A DNA stretch of 64,000 nucleotides, taken from assembly GCA_964058845.1 (NCBI GenBank), contig CAXKVR010000033.1, positions 62,001-126,000 on the forward strand. The letters run 5' to 3'. The DNA comes from Carex sylvatica (Eukaryota > Streptophyta > Magnoliopsida > Poales > Cyperaceae). The position numbers were made by a program, and so were the translations under genes. The notes beneath the pieces are model-generated. The model saw nothing but the letters and a program-made list of their open reading frames with translations, was not told the origin of the DNA and made no database searches. Positions 36,001-47,441 of the stretch are shown here, piece after piece (the stretch's first letter is position 1; each line of letters opens with the position of its first letter).

Positions 36001-36302
36001 ACACGCAGAAACTTATCCCGGTATATATATGTGCAAATTGTCAATCTCAATTTCCATAACACTTATAATTTGCATCGATAATTTTTGTTTTGGTGATTTT
36101 GGTTTGTGCAGCATTTGCATGGCTGAGATGCGACGATGAGAGCATCAAGGACGACTGCGAGGGGTTCTTCAAGAGCATGAAGGTGCTCACTCGCAGCGGG
36201 AAGCATTTTGGTGCGGGACCCGAGTATGTACGCATCAGCATGCTCGACAGGGCCCACAACTTCAATCTCTTTGTCGAGCGGATCTCTTCGGGTTTGGGTT
36301 GA
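33057..36302 (+). CDS. TAR: Tryptophan aminotransferase-related protein (TAR)
   Basis: Four exons: 33057-33361, 33543-33843, 35432-36020 and 36112-36302, all GT-AG, 461 aa. TAA1/TAR enzymes transfer the amino group of L-tryptophan to give indole-3-pyruvate, the first step of the main auxin pathway. An N-terminal membrane segment (about residues 38-63, LTVICVAAVLLLL and a Phe/Leu run) suggests a TAR2-like membrane-anchored form. The alliinase-C fold shows NLDHGDPTMFEPFW, VIVGAGSTQLIHA, SPNNPDG, DLAYYWPQYTP and the PLP lysine in SKATGHAGTRIGWALVKD (about K288). The C terminus keeps VRISMLDR and FNLF. No EGF-like domain is present. The ATG was chosen because the frame opens straight into a basic pre-membrane segment. 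Intron 1 holds a small hairpin repeat and intron 2 (1.59 kb) a fold-back MITE. Confidence 0.94.
33395..33505. repeat. Hairpin repeat in TAR intron 1
   Basis: AAATATTTTAACAGA followed by inverted GGCGCACTAACTAT and ATAGTCCGTGCGC. Diverged relative of 27165-27272. Confidence 0.55.
33947..34345. mobile_element. Fold-back MITE in TAR intron 2
   Basis: Arms pair end to end: TTCAAATGCACTCAAAT and the closing GTGCATTTGAA; TTTACATTTTTTTGAAATTT and AAATTTAAAAAAATATAAAA; centre around AATCACTGATTCAATGG. Same superfamily as 46525-46923 but with different termini. Confidence 0.8.
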
Positions 36303-37463
36303 TTGTGCATTTAGGCTGATTTGTTGTTGTTAATTTGTAGGTAGGAATATTCAGTAAATTAAAAAAAAAGTTCTTTCTGTCTGTCTTTCTCCCTTTCAGG
36401 ATTACAAAAAATAATCTTCTAATAACAATCTAACAAAATTTAACAAAGATAACATTTAGAGAAAAAAAAAACATCACACGCAGTAATAGAATATGACCAT
36501 GACTCTACCAAATGAAACATGTTTAACAATAACAACATATATATAGCATCATATTCTACCATTGTACTAAGACCTCTACTACACTACAAGCTCTAGACAC
36601 AATACAAAATGAGAACATCTTTTCTTAATGTACACTACATGTATAACCGCGGCTATGCCAAGATCCTTTATATATATATTTGGTTTAATGTGTTTTATGA
36701 AGACAAAGAAAAAGAAAGTTTTGAAAGGAAAAAAAACTATGGCAAATATTAGAACAAAAAAAATATTTTCTTTCCTTCCAGTACAATAATATTTTATTCA
36801 ATGGGGGTTAATGATACTATATATCCTATAGGTTTTATTCACAATTCTAACTTGAATCATATAATTTTAGAAGTTACGGGGTGGAGTGAACAATTTTAAT
36901 ATAAATAATATTTTGTGCTTTAATTATCTCTGAGACTGAGAGGTTCCTGACTCCTGAGTCCTGAGAGAGAGAAAAGACAATTAACTGGATAAATTTGGAT
37001 AAATTTGGATAAATTTGAGAGTTTTTAAAATTTAGAAGGGTTAATATATAATATCATAAATTTTAGAGGGGATATACGTAACATTGAAGTTTTTAAAGGG
37101 GTATTAATAAAATATCCCTTTTCTAAGGGTTGACTGAAATCTATCTTCGACTTTTACGTATCCCACACCCACAGTTCAAGTCAAAAGTCACAGAGACACA
37201 CAGATAATAAATACTCATATCAAACTAGGTTCAATGGGCATTGGAATCCAAACCGTACGATATGATTTATTATTCGTGAGCACAGATTTTAAAGCCAATC
37301 GAACGGTCTGTAACTCATGGAACGTTAAAGTAGGTACCATGCTCATCGCACCTAATCCCCTTTCAGATCTAATTAGATTGAGAGAGAGATAGATCCAACC
37401 CAACTTTCCTTCCTTTCTTTTATTTATTATTTCTTCTCTACTCAGTCACTCCTCTTCTTCTCC

Positions 37464-37500
<37 letters not shown>
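36303..37500. other. Spacer between TAR and SOSEKI
   Basis: Contains TAR 3' flank, three TGGATAAATT units (36988-37018), a copy of the dispersed repeat seen at 24815 (37015-37120), and a (GA)n tract of about 34 bases (37466-37500) directly abutting the SOSEKI start codon. No further gene. Confidence 0.6.
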
Positions 37501-37503
<3 letters not shown>

Positions 37504-39514
37504 GAAATGGAAATTGAAATGGAAATGGCTGCCGAGAGCAGCGGCGGTAGGATTCGGATTCCGGTGGTGTACTACCTGTCGCGAAATCGGCATCTGGAGC
37601 ACCCGCATTTCATCGAGGTCTCTCTTTCTTCTTCCCACGCCGACAGCGACACGGACACCTTCTTTCTAAGAGGTACCTTACCTTACCTTAGTTAGTTACC
37701 AATTTGGTTTACCAAATTACCCTTAAAATTTACAAAATCGGGTTTCAGATTTTATGGAGCGACTTAATCAAGTGAGAGGAAAGGGGATGGCAGCTATGTA
37801 CTCTTGGTCATGTAAGAGGAGTTACAAGAATGGATTTGTCTGGCATGATTTGTCAGAAGATGATCTCATTTTACCAGCAAATGGCAATGAATATGTGCTA
37901 AAGGGTTCTGAACTCCTTGACCCTTCTCCTCCTACTGGTAACTCCTTACTTGCATATATAAATAAATCATTTGAGCATTCTACAATTTTCATATATTTTT
38001 TTTATTTTTATTTTTATTTTTGTAGATTGGCTTAACCATAGTAACAAAAACCCAAAACCAACAAACCAAACAAGACCCTCTAGGCGAAAATTGAAAGAGA
38101 AAGAGGTATCTCCTTCTTCTTCGGCCTCACCGCCTCCAATTCCAAATAAACAGTCCAAACCGCTTTCACCGCTCTCTCTATCTTCATCTCGGGATGAACA
38201 TGAACAACAATCCCCCTCTTCTCTTTCCTCCGAACACCACTCCCCTGACAAACCGGTAATAACCAAGTTTCATAAATCAGTCCCTTCATCTGATGCTTGT
38301 ACACAAACCGAGGATGAAAGTGATGATAACGGGTTATTGAATACTGAAGCAGTACTACTGACCAATAACAACCGTAATAGCTGCTGTGGGAAATCACAAA
38401 TGCTCGAATCATTAATCCGTGCAGAAGGGAGAAGATTCAACCAACTTAGGGTTTTGGAGGAGGATGATGAGGTGGTATTCTCAACCGGGCCCAGACTAAG
38501 CCCGGCTAGTTATCTAATGCACTTAATTACATGCGGTTCGATTTCAGTAAAGGACTATAGGTGTTATGAGTTCATACCGATTTACAGGCCGAGTTACTTG
38601 CAACCAGCCTTACCTTCACCGATTTACGGTGCCGGTTCCATGAGATTTCTGACAAGGATGGAAGATAAAGAATATTTTAGTGGAAGCATAGTCGAGACCA
38701 AACGGCACATAGACGATACTGTACAAGATCAAGTGCCTATTTTGAAACGATCCTCTTCTTATAATGCTGAGAGGTACTGATCATAGTTTTTAATTACTGT
38801 ACTAATCCAAAAATTGAACCAAACTAATCCATTTAAACCAAAAAACCGAACCATTAAATCCAAACCTTTTCAGTTTGGTTGAAAACCAAATAAACCGGAC
38901 ACAATGAACACCCCTATTGCCGGTACCAATTATAGTCCCAACTACATTTCTTCTTGCAAAAATTCTCTGACTTGTATCATGTAATTTTTTGAGTTGAATG
39001 CTTAAGCTAAGATCAATTTATCTATAAGAAGGCAATTAATTAATTAACAGCACTTGAATATGTTTAGGAGTTGCAATTCATCAAAACATTGGAATGATGA
39101 AACTGAGACTGGTGACTCATTGAAGTCTAGATGCCTTCCTCGTACAATTAAATTGATCACATCTCCACTCTATGATTGCCCGAGGAGCTCTTCTGCGGGC
39201 CCAGATGTCAGTCAGACACCTCCGACAGGTACCAGACGAAACACCACCAAGGCTTTGCTGGTGGTGGAGCCTTCTAGAAGGAAGAAGGAGAAACTCATCA
39301 AAATTGAAGAAAGTTAAGTGTACCTCTCTATATCCAATATCGAAAAATTTGAAATGCATCATAATTCATAAATGTTTAGTGTAATTTTGAATACAGTTTC
39401 TTGATGAAGTACTTGGGCTTTTGTTTTGAAAATTTCAGGCTGACATCGGGTGCTCGGGTTGTGATTCAATCTAGGGTTCCTTGTGATGAAAGTGAGGATG
39501 GCTCGGACACCTAA
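37501..39514 (+). CDS. SOK: SOSEKI (DUF966) polarity protein
   Basis: Exons 37501-37672, 37749-37937, 38026-38773, 39068-39312 and probable 39439-39514. SOSEKI proteins read cell polarity axes and polymerise through an N-terminal DIX-like domain (here about residues 20-112: IPVVYYLSRNRHLEHPHFIE, MYSWSCKRSYKNGFVWHDLS, YVLKGSELLD). Later blocks match the family: CTQTEDESDD, LESLIRAEGRRFNQLRVLEE and SPASYLMHLITCGSISVKDY. The last exon reads LTSGARVVIQSRVPCDESED in a frame that needs two bases from exon 4, but the only canonical donor (GT at 39313) supplies one, so canonical splicing meets TGA at once and read-through meets TAA at 39315. Either the terminal 25 residues are lost, the site is non-canonical, or a base is missing in the assembly. 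A (GA)n tract forms the 5' UTR end. Confidence 0.92.
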
Positions 39515-40320
39515 CTCGTAACAATTCACCTCTAATTGTGATTCTCTTTTTCTTGTTATTTTTACGATAGCTGTAATTTTAGTTAGTTAGTATTTATTTT
39601 TTGTTTTTTTGTTGAGAATATTACTTGTTTACTTCAAAGTAATATTACTTATTGAACATGATATGATTGATGTAAACTTAGTATCACAATTCAAATTCTT
39701 ATGTTATTCTAATATATTTCGAGTGCTTAAGCGGCAATTTCTTCTGGAAAAAATGTTAAAGCTTCAAGTTTTAGATTAAATTAAACTATAAAACTAAGGT
39801 GAGTCTTTGACTTTACTGGTGGGACCAAAAACTGACAAGTTAAAATTCTCATGCATCAACAACTTTTTCTTACATATCAATATCATATCATTATTTTAAT
39901 TGTTATAATAATAATTATTATTGTTTAGTTACAATAATTGTTTTAATTATAACAATTATAACCATAACAAATTAAACAACCACTATTTTGAACTAAGAAA
40001 TCGTTTTTGAAATTCAATCTTTAGGCATTAAAAATTTGAAGCCACCATTTTTAACAGCATCATCTCTCCCTCGAATTTAATCTGTCAATCGAACAAGTTT
40101 TCAAAATTAAAGGAAAAAAAAAAAAAAAGTTTTCTCACTATACTTCCCCATTTGAGCCTTGAATTCAAATCTTAGGACATTCAATATTTGAACCAAAAAT
40201 TGTTTTGTGACTTCTATCACTTCCACATTTATATACAAAATACACCACCAACCTACCTCTCAAGTACCTTTTGTATACAAAATTCAAGACAACTTGTATT
40301 TCAAAAAGTTTCAAAATTAA
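39515..40320. other. Convergent intergenic spacer
   Basis: 3' ends of SOSEKI (+) and P4H (-) face each other here. Homopolymer runs and AT-rich sequence only. Confidence 0.6.
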
Positions 40321-42164
40321 TTAAGATAAAACATCCGACTCAAAGTCGCAAACTGCACAGCTACGCTTGCAGTTGGCCAACATGTATACCGGGTTCTTCT
40401 TGCACTCCCCGGCAGTGGCCCAGTGCGGGCAATTAGAATTCTCGTCAGAGCATACGCCAGTAGAAACGTACAGCTTTTCGAATGACCCAACATGGATCCA
40501 TTTCGGGGCCGACCATTTTTCTCCTTCTATGACCGGGCAACTACCATGCAAGCTCCTTGAGTCAGTTGTACCGTCCGGGTTCAGACTGAAGAATAGCACC
40601 GCGTCTCCCTTCACAGCTTTCACTGCTCCAAATTATATTGCATCATTTATTTCACCATATATTCATTGGTTGGTTTCTTGAGTTAAATTTCTTGAGCTAT
40701 ATATATATAAATTTCTGAGTTCAAATTACCTGCAAGTCCCTTCTTTGCGCAATCAGACCATGTCTCGTCCTTCACTTGTAAATGTCCCAACTATATAAAA
40801 GAATAATTATTTAGCAAAAACACTTGTTTAGGAAAAAAAAAAAATAGTACAATCAGGTGGATAAATCTCAAACCCAGACTAAAATACCCATACTTTAGAT
40901 TATTTTACCAGGAATTCTAAAATTAAATCTGTAATAACCTCTAATATTTCATATGACATCCACATTTTTTATATTTAGCATCATTTTTCATATTTTTTTT
41001 TGTTTTGTTTTGATAAAAGTGGGTAAAAAGCCCCACCGATTTCATAAGCATTGATAAGAGTATATATGGGTACTGGTACCAAGCATTTTTCTTATGTTAT
41101 TAAAAAAATTCTAAGTGTTAAATGAAAGTAGTTATTTATGGTTTTTGAGATAGATATGGTTTAATATTATTGAGATTCAACAGGAGAGAGATGGTTTTTG
41201 TTAAAAAAATGAAGCAATTAAACAAGCACCTCAGCCTGAGGAAAGACTGTTTCGCCCCCGAATTTAACATCAGAGAGATACATGAGAACCGTTGCGAGGC
41301 GGTGGCCCCCTCGTTCTTGATTTTTCTTGTCTTGAAAAAAATCAAAATGCGGCTCATATTTTTGCCCGTGCTGGTACCTCAATATCTGAATCGACTCAGC
41401 ATTTTCTGCTCAGAAATATTTTACAGTAGAAAATAAAAATAAATAAGCATCTATGCATTTGTTAGATAACTATTGATATTATATAAAAAATAATACAATA
41501 CCTTGAGGAAGGAATGTCCAGGCAGCAATTCGATCCTCTATTCGAGCAACAATTTCATCCTTCAGAGACAAAGCAATCGATTGCACATCAGTCAATTATT
41601 TTATTTTATTTTTTTGCTGTTTACAGAATTGATTAATTATTAATTAACAAACAGAAACAAATATCAGAATATGATGGCGTGAAATGGTGTACCTGGCGCT
41701 TAGACAAGAACATGCCGGAACTGGTACGAACCTCACTCGTGATGCTTTCACCTGATTCATTATCAGCTACCGTTGATTTTGCCAACTTCTTCTTTGCCTA
41801 TATATGATAAAAAAAATTCCAATATTATAGTAAAATTTCTATGTGATTAGACATCTAAGAAACAATGTTAGATTGTTACCAGATAAATAAGGTGGTCGGA
41901 TTCTTCGTCAGAAAGAAACCCCTTGTACAAAAATATCCTGAAAAAGAAAAGAAAAGCACAATTCTGTACCTTTATGAATTTCTATTATGAGAATTGGTAT
42001 GATATCATAAAAAAACATATATACCTAGGTTTCCAAGAGATTTGCACAACATTGGTCGGATCAAATTGTACAGAATTTACCTTCTTTTCCTCTGATTTAA
42101 GAACAGGAATGAAGAAAATTAGACACATAAACAACTGAAAAATGAAAAGTATACTTGTTGCCAT
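40321..42164 (-). CDS. P4H: Prolyl 4-hydroxylase with C-terminal ShKT domain
   Basis: Seven minus-strand exons: 42164-42025, 41937-41880, 41797-41693, 41559-41502, 41405-41230, 40790-40730 and 40622-40321. Phases agree throughout; 299 aa. The enzyme is an Fe(II)/2-oxoglutarate dioxygenase that hydroxylates prolines in secreted hydroxyproline-rich proteins in the ER/Golgi. An N-terminal hydrophobic anchor is followed by VQISWKPRIFLYKGFLS, DRIAAWTFLP, QILRYQHGQKYEPHFDFF (iron ligands about H140 and D142), LMYLSDVKFGGETVFP, GDAVLFFSLNPDG and SLHGSCPVIEGEKWSAPKW (distal iron H225 and 2-oxoglutarate K235). The C-terminal six-Cys ShKT domain runs CSDENSNC to SCAVC. All catalytic residues are intact. 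The acceptor of exon 4 (GAAG) is less usual. A decayed paralogue lies 3.7 kb upstream. Confidence 0.95.
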
Positions 42165-43104
42165 TGTTGAAATTGATTAAAAATGGAGAAGAATTATGTT
42201 TCTGTGTTGGGTTTTTTGTTTATCTGACCTTTTTAAAACCAATTGATAAGAGAGAGAAAGAAGAGAGAGAGGAGAGAGAGAGGAGAGAAACAGAGTGCTT
42301 GCGCCGTTTGATTTTGGAGAGGCGCCGCAGTAAGGGAAAGAGAAACCACCAAAGCAGTGCACTGTTACTCATTCAACCTTATTCTTTTCCTTTTTACTTT
42401 TTAAAAGTTTGTAATATGCTTTTGTACCCTTGGATAATTCCGAAATTTTATCCTGAACCTTAAACAAATTAAACAAAAATAAAAAATAGGGGGAATTTCA
42501 TGTATACACTTTTGTATATATTGAAATTACGTATTTTCTCCCTCTAAAATTGAAAATATCATCTCTACCCTTCTAAAATTTAGAAATTCACAAAGTTATC
42601 TATTTTGTTGAATTTTCTATTAAAACTTATTTTTATCTTATAGAATGCCCATTTTATCTTTTATTAAGAGAAATTTAAAATATGTAGCATATTTAAATAA
42701 AATATAGGTTTCTAATTGGTATACATGAAACTTTTGAGGGGCCAAAAAAATGTAATTTGGAAGATTGTGAGATGTATATATATGAAATTCCTCCAAAAAA
42801 ATAATATGCAATTTATAATTAGCTCCGAACGGTCAATGGTCAACGATCAATTAATCATTCATTTTCTTTTATACTTGTTCTTTTTTATTAAAATTGTAAC
42901 CAGGAACACAGATTTTGAAGGGTTGCAACCGCTTCGATGGTGGCACAGTCGAGAGGGGAGAGAGAGGAGAAAGAAGAAGGGAGGTGAGGTGGGAGAGGAA
43001 AACAGAGAATATTGGAATCAGACAAGGGAAAATTGTAAAAAGATGGATCGAATTAGAGAAGGGAAGGGTCTGGAAGAATAGAGTGAAGAGACAAGTACGC
43101 GTCA
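42165..43104. other. Spacer with dispersed repeat and GA-rich tract
   Basis: Holds a GA-rich tract at 42247-42290 just upstream of P4H (probable 5' UTR), an inverted copy of the dispersed AT repeat (42488-42660) and purine-rich sequence at 42950-43080. No gene is supported. Confidence 0.55.
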
Positions 43105-44863
43105 TTAATCGTTTGATGAATTAATGAACCAATTCAAGATTATATATATAAAATAGATACCCATTTTTTTATTAATATCCAAAAAAAATTGAACGGAGCA
43201 TACCGTTTGAACTAAGGTGAGCAGAAGCGACAACGCAACGATGGATAGCACCTTCCACGGGTTATGCAAGTACTGGTACCATATACTGGTCCTCTTAATG
43301 TGTCTCTCGTAGTACCCGCTCAACTCAAACCTTAAATTAATGGTTGAGACCGTCGTACGGGTGCATGGCTAGCTTCGGCAAATTATCTGCTTTGAAGGTT
43401 TCACGACAATAACTTAGCACCAAATAGTTGATGTACTTGTCATCCTGCCAAAAAAAAGAAATAACTATACAATGTTATTGATATATGTATGGTGGTTAAT
43501 TACTCTCTCTAAGTTCGACCGCATTCTCTATCATTCTACTCTCAATCAAGTTGAATGGAACTATCGTGTACTCTTCAGGGAGCAGGTTCATGCGGTACGA
43601 CTCGAGGGGGTGGCTTGCTAGCCTTGACATATTTGCTTTCAAGGTTTTAGCACAATAACTTATTACCAAATAGTTGATGTACTTGTCATCTTGCCAAACT
43701 ATACAATGTTATTGCTGTATTCAGCTGGTTAAAAAACAAAAATTCTACAAAATTAATATAAGATTAATTGGTTTCTCATCATTGATCACTAAAGTAGCTA
43801 GATCAATATATAGGTCTCCCAAAAGCTGGGTGCTTTGATCATAAGAAGTCATAAAAGATACAATTCCGTTGCATACATGCTCGACAAATGACAAAAAAAC
43901 TATATACATATTGAATTGAGTTTAGCTTACTGTTCGTCCACGGTTTTCAACGTCAAGCAGTGCCTTGAGAACCAACAGAGGAAGTTGGTTCTCTAGTGTA
44001 AGCATGTCACGTTTTATGTACGACTTGCGCAAGTAATGCATCTGTGAACTGAAAACAGGATCGTTAGTTGCATAATTATATGAGCATTCATTGATGCGTA
44101 GCACTTCGATCATGAAGCATCCATCGAGTAACATCATCTTAAGAAACTCGTACGGACTCTCTGTCCACTTTTTATCTAGGCCCTGTCAAACGTGATCAAT
44201 TACCAACTCAATTATACACAAAAAAACCTTGCAAAATATTATTCATAAGGTATAATTAATTAAAGCAGGAGCATGCATGCCTGGCCGTGTGAGTCCTGTA
44301 ATTGTTTCAAAATTCGTTGGAGCCTGTTAACGAAGGGTTCACATCGCATATCTGCTCGGTGCAAGAAATGCACGAGAGCTCTTTCCTTGTGCACTTCGTT
44401 TTCCTTTAGGTGCTCTGCACCATGGTGGAATGGCCCGAGAGATATCACCTTATTTCAAAATATGGAACTCTTGAGATTTAAGTTATATTAAACCATACAA
44501 CATCATTTCTCTTATTGTGATAATGATTTGATATATATAAAGTGAACCTGAGGTGTAAATGCATTGATTGGTTTGTGACACCCGGAGAAGCCGGTTACAT
44601 GGTAGATCGATGGTTTCATCCAATATACCTCTTCTCTTGAGAGGTCAACCTTTGTTGATAATTAAAGAAAACAAATTATATTATTTAACATGAACTACAT
44701 ATAATTAAGCATGTATCTAAACTTGGTAGCTAGAACTTTAATTATTTAATTGGAATTTAGAATAGATGTTAATTTGAACCTCGTTGGCTGCGGCATCTAT
44801 GTAGTCTACCCACCTGGAGAAATCAGGTGGAAGTATGTCGACACATATCTCTGATTCATTCAT
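43105..44863 (-). pseudogene. DUF247 (UPF0481) gene, decayed, with duplicated exon
   Basis: Minus-strand exons 44863-44780 (MNESEICVDILPP), 44649-44548, 44448-44281 and 44182-43931 join in phase and give the DUF247 N-terminal half: KPSIYHVTGFSG, VISLGPFHHGAEHLKENEVH, LDGCFMIEVLRI, MLTLENQLPLLVLKAL. Exon 3 would use a GC donor. Downstream, the DDKYINYLV exon occurs twice (about 43697-43512 and 43447-43337). The first has lost its AG acceptor (GGCAAGATGAC); the second keeps it (GGCAGGATGAC) but reaches a stop at 43339-43337. The C-terminal membrane part (HNPWKVLSIVALSLLLTLVQ) survives at 43323-43105 without the usual central region. Intact DUF247 genes normally have few introns. I read this as a fragmented copy that could still express a truncated protein. 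Confidence 0.75.
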
Positions 44864-45915
44864 TGATGCTTGTGTCTTGAGAGAAGAGGCTAGCTATGCA
44901 TGCATGCAAATTAATTAAGAGGTGGAGACTGTGTATGATAACATATATACATTGATTATTAATATATATCTATCAGATTGGCAAAAGAGCTCACCATATA
45001 TAGAATTGTATATATAATTAATTATACATGTATACCCATATTGCCCCCTTTTTTGGTGCTTGCTTCCATAACTAAAGAATATTGGCCTCTTGCTTCTTTA
45101 AGTGTACATAATAGATTCATTAATTTTGGCTTTAAATCTAGTTTGCCACTCCATGTGTATTGGAAAAGATGATCTAAATTAAACAAAACTTATCATGTAT
45201 AGTACTATATATATATAGTCCATGTTATGAAGCAGAGCATATATCCCTTGCACCCCTCACTTGCTCGTCCAATCTTTGATTATTTAATGTTAAAGTGCCA
45301 TATTTATGAATGTACGCATGGTATCTATCCCATGCACTCAGTGCATGAAAGGGATAATTTAAAAACAGCTTAAATAGAACTTAAATTAATTAAGATATTC
45401 TTAAAAAAAAAAAAAAAAAACGAGTCTGCAAGTCTTCAATAATCATTAGGGGAGAAATGGTTAGCGGTATATATGCCCCGCCAGTTGGCGTATGAATTTG
45501 TAAAATTGTAGTTGTCAAGAAATTAATTAAGTTTGTAAATATTTTTCTTAATTAATAAAATTGTTAGAGGCATAAAGCTGTCTAACCTTAAAAAAAAAAT
45601 TGATGTAAGGTACCATGATATTTGACTTAATCCAGCCTCTGGTATTCTATATTCCTCGGCTCCTAATCTACTGCCATTTAGCGGTTTTGTGTACAGGTGG
45701 TTCAGTTAATTTTATGACAAAATCTGTTACGTACAGTGAAATTGAAATTTAGATATAGAGAATTTTTTTACTTTGAAAATAATCATAAATCACATATAAG
45801 GTTACATGAATTAACACTCCTCCAATTAATAACACATAATAATAAAAATCATAATTCAAGATCCACAACTTAATACAAAAATGAAAATAAAATAAAAATA
45901 AGAAGAGGTTCAAAC
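44864..45915. other. Intergenic
   Basis: AT-rich; an A run at 45401-45420. No gene, RNA or repeat boundary recognised. Confidence 0.5.
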
Positions 45916-46475
45916 TTATTCATCAGTCATGGCACCACAAACCTTACAACTGTGCCTGTAGTTCTGAAACATATAACCCGTGTTATTCTCACATTCCCCT
46001 GAATTGGTCCACATCCCGCACATATCGTGATCATCGTAACAGTTATCGGTTGCAGTGTACGACGGGTCTTCGTATGACCCAACATGGATCCATTTAGGTG
46101 CTGACCATTTGCTGCCTTCTATGACAGGGCAGCTGCCACGTAGGCTGTTCGGGTCAGTTGTGCCATTCGGGCTCAGGTTGAAGAATAGCACTGCATCTCC
46201 TTTCGTCGATTTAACTGCAAAACAAAGAACAAATAATGTTTGCACAATTTTTTAATTCATCCTCATTACATCTTCTTCTTATGGAGACTCATTATTATAT
46301 CTTCTTCTTGATATTAATTTAAAGTTTAAATTTTTTTCTGAATGAAAGAAAAACAAACAAACAAACAGTGAATTGTAAGTTGAAATTACCTGCTAACACT
46401 GTCCTAGCGAAATCTGACCAAGTATCATCCTTAAATTGTAAATGCCCAAACTTCATACGGGAAATAATTAAATAG

Positions 46476-46519
<44 letters not shown>

Positions 46520-46928
46520 TAAGTCTACCATACATTGTAATGCATAGGCACCTCTGTGCATTGGACTATAAATCACCATATTTAAAGTCCAAATGACCGA
46601 TTCAAACCGTTCATCTTGTTCTCCATATTAATATGTGCTTGGAGACCAAATTTTACATTTTTTGGAATTTTTTACTATTTATTAAGCCACATTGAAAATC
46701 GCTGATCCAACGGTTACAGTAAAATAAAAAGGCACCGTTGGATCAGCGATTTTCAATGTGGCTTAATAAATAGTAAAAAAATTCCAAAAAATGTAAAATT
46801 TGGTCTCCAAGCACATATTAATATGGAGAACAAGATGAACGGTTTGGATCGATTATTTGGACTTTGAATCCGTAATTTATAGTCCAATGCACAAAGGTGT
46901 CTATGCATTGCAATGTATGGTAGCCGTA

Positions 46929-46959
<31 letters not shown>

Positions 46960-47441
46960 AAATAAATTAAGATTAATGATAATGATGTATTATTGATGTT
47001 AAATTAGTTTCTTGCTTCAACAACAATTTAGAAAAGAAATCAATGCTTCTTGCTTCATGCATCATCAAAATAATTGTTTGAACATGTATATATATGTTTT
47101 GAAAAAGAACGAGAATTTCATCGGTACCTGAGCGTTAGGAATTAAAAATGGTTTCGCCACTCAATTTGACGTCGGAGAGATATATGAGAATTGTAGCAAA
47201 GGCGGTGGCCTCCTTGCTTCTGATTCTTCTTGTCAACAAAGAAATCATAATGCGGTTCATACTTCTGACCGTTCTCGTATCTCAGTATCTGAATCGTCTC
47301 TGCATTTTCTGTAACAATTAACATGAAAAAACTTAGTTTCATGTCATGAATATAATACCTCAATTTAAAATATATACCTAACTAATTACCTTCTAGAAGT
47401 AAGGTCCATTTGGCAATTCTTTCCTCTATTCTACTAACAAT
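45916..47441 (-). pseudogene. Second prolyl 4-hydroxylase copy, truncated and decayed
   Basis: Only the last four exons remain: 47441-47390 (5' end lost), 47308-47128, 46450-46390 and 46214-45916. Exon positions and phases match the intact P4H gene; the 61-nt exon has the same length. Three defects are visible. The HxD exon is 181 nt instead of 176, with two frame shifts, one after GGHR and one near its 3' end. The distal iron ligand is changed: SLRGSCPVI instead of SLHGSCPVI. One ShKT cysteine is replaced (FQNYRHSC). The upstream exon is cut at ACAAT, where the copia element begins. The retained HYD motif (YEPHYDFF) shows that it was once functional. A MITE occupies its 46451-47127 intron. 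Confidence 0.92.
46525..46923. mobile_element. Complete fold-back MITE, 399 bp
   Basis: Near-perfect arms: CTACCATACATTGTAATGCA to TGCATTGCAATGTATGGTAG, with AACCGTTCATCTTGTTCTCC, AATATGTGCTTGGAGACCAA and TTGAAAATCGCTGATCCAAC all mirrored. The centre is GGTTACAGTAAAATAAAAAG. High arm identity suggests recent activity. It lies in an intron of the decayed P4H between (AT)n and (CT)n tracts. The right-edge sequence at 63815-64000 belongs to the same family. Confidence 0.92.

Noticed and set aside
40321..40460. ShK-type cysteine domain as a possible toxin gene
   Set aside because: It is the usual C-terminal domain of plant prolyl 4-hydroxylases, fused to an intact catalytic domain.
42869..43105. 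Minus-strand frame rich in Leu, Ser and Pro
   Set aside because: Shadow of a purine-rich tract; no link to the DUF247 or P4H exons.
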